DNA of 64,000 nucleotides from Aplysia californica (lineage: Eukaryota; Mollusca; Gastropoda; Aplysiida; Aplysiidae): NCBI RefSeq assembly GCF_000002075.1, contig NW_004797523.1:403980-467979 (forward strand). Reading direction: 5' to 3'. Positions 63,200 to 64,000 of the stretch are shown one piece after another (positions within the stretch are counted from its first letter, which is position 1; the number at the start of each line of letters is the position of its first letter). Position numbers and translations under genes: made by a program. Below the pieces are notes generated by a model, which did not search any database, was not told the origin of the DNA, and saw only the letters and a program-made list of their open reading frames with translations.

Positions 63200-64000
63200 T
63201 CTTGTTATGTGCTATCTTTGGTTTTTGATTCAGTTTTGAAATGCGATTTCGTAGTTTATGCGACTTATTTGTTTTATCGCGATGCCAAAATTATAGCCCA
63301 GATACCAGTCTTAATTTAGTACTTTTACACAACAAAAATAATGTATCTTTATTTTGCTCACTAAATAAATAATATTGATACTATTGGACTCATATTGCCA
63401 ATGCATTGTTATTGAGAAATCAATATTTTTGAGTGCTAGGTATCTAGGTCTAGATTCTAGATCTAAATTGTAAAAATATTTTTTATCCCAAAAATCACAA
63501 CTTTTTGGTGAAGATAAACAAAAGTGCCACTCAAGACATGTATAGGTTTATTCCAAATGCAATTCTGAATAATTCCTTATAGATCTAGATCTAGATCAAA
63601 ATGATTTTTTTTCTATTTGTGATCCTTTTTTAATGATTATATAAAAAAATAATTTTTTAAAAATATCAAATGTTATGATCCAAATGTACAAATATTTATG
63701 TAATGTCATGTAAATAACTGCAAATATTTCAATATTTTCCAGTTCTATATATTCGTTTATGGTTATTTTGATGTATCATTTGACTAGATCTAGGTGCAAA
63801 CATATTTTTTGAGTTACAACAAAGATTACTAATTTTTTATTTTCAAATTTTGTCCGCATCCAATCAAAATTGTATTGCATAATCGGCTCTTACAAGAACC
63901 GAAGTTGAAAAATACGCAAATAAACATTACAGATGTATTCGATAAACCATACTGAAATTTTGGTATTTAATATGCATGGTGATATTTATTTGAATTTGTG
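63200..64000. mobile_element. Partial inverted copy of the 39556-40608 element
   Basis: Blocks match inverted: TTGAGAAATCAATATTTTTG, GGTTATTTTGATGTATCATT, AAATAAACATTACAGATGTA. The copy runs off the right edge, so its TTAA terminus is not seen. The left terminus is missing too. Confidence 0.75.

Noticed and set aside
39556-64000. A 24-kb giant inverted-repeat element with arms at 39.6-40.5 kb and 63.2-64 kb
   Set aside because: The inverted pairs inside (42.3/54.6, 45.2/54.0, 41.07/58.09, 46.87/58.53) do not share a common centre, so they are separate dispersed repeats in opposite orientation, not two arms.
1-64000. CRISPR array, operons or prokaryotic features
   Set aside because: Direct repeats lack regular spacers, and spliced animal genes show the sequence is eukaryotic.
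1-64000. LTR retrovirus-like or Polinton-type element
   Set aside because: No paired LTRs, gag/pol-type protease-integrase order, protein-primed polymerase or capsid-like frame was recognised; reverse transcriptase pieces are of non-LTR type.

Overview
This is animal genomic DNA: AT-rich, with genes split into short exons by kilobase introns, GT/AG splice sites, AATAAA poly(A) signals, tRNA-derived SINEs, non-LTR retrotransposons and many small inverted-repeat DNA elements. Gene content and repeat style suggest a lophotrochozoan, perhaps a gastropod mollusc. That placement is inference; nothing in the window fixes the species.

Host genes. (1) On the + strand, 2582-5945 holds the last two exons of a vitamin K epoxide reductase gene of the VKORC1/VKORC1L1 type, with its CxxC active-site segment, 3' UTR and two poly(A) signals. 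The first exon lies off the left edge. (2) On the - strand, 12893-37832 holds nearly all of GTF2H3 (TFIIH subunit p34) in eleven visible coding exons, about 295 residues, with every splice phase consistent. Only the tiny start-codon exon was not found. (3) On the + strand, 51681-51786 is the first coding exon of a classical short-chain dehydrogenase/reductase carrying TGGSAGIG; the rest probably lies beyond the right edge. Tail-to-tail, VKOR and GTF2H3 share a repeat-filled 7 kb intergenic space.

Repeats fill nearly everything else. Introns of GTF2H3 carry an I/Nimb-like LINE (about 31.06-34.22 kb) interrupted by a CR1/L2-like LINE, an inverted-repeat element of 4.2 kb at 21.76-25.91 kb interrupted by a second one, a SINE, and many copies of a dispersed repeat (called R1/R2 here) ending in a conserved GCGCCGTAAAACC tail. 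At least seven short elements are bounded by TTAA, one of them inserted cleanly into an R1 copy. A recurrent A/B repeat occupies 9.7-11.3 kb and 18.1-21.75 kb.

From about 38 kb to the right edge the window is mostly mobile DNA. At 41.1-45.4 kb several inverted-repeat elements with palindromic, satellite-like ends are nested inside one another; an uninterrupted inverted relative of one layer lies at 53.97-54.60 kb. Coding relics here are a THAP domain (47.2 kb), a FLYWCH-type zinc-finger domain typical of Mutator-like transposases (49.2-49.5 kb), a C-X-C-rich protein of a repetitive animal family of unknown role (55.1-56.8 kb, - strand) and a PHD-like motif (60.6-60.8 kb). No LTR retrovirus-like element, Polinton, CRISPR array, tRNA or rRNA gene was recognised. 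The most unusual content is the nested foldback-like composite and the C-X-C gene; neither can be shown to be an active system from sequence alone.
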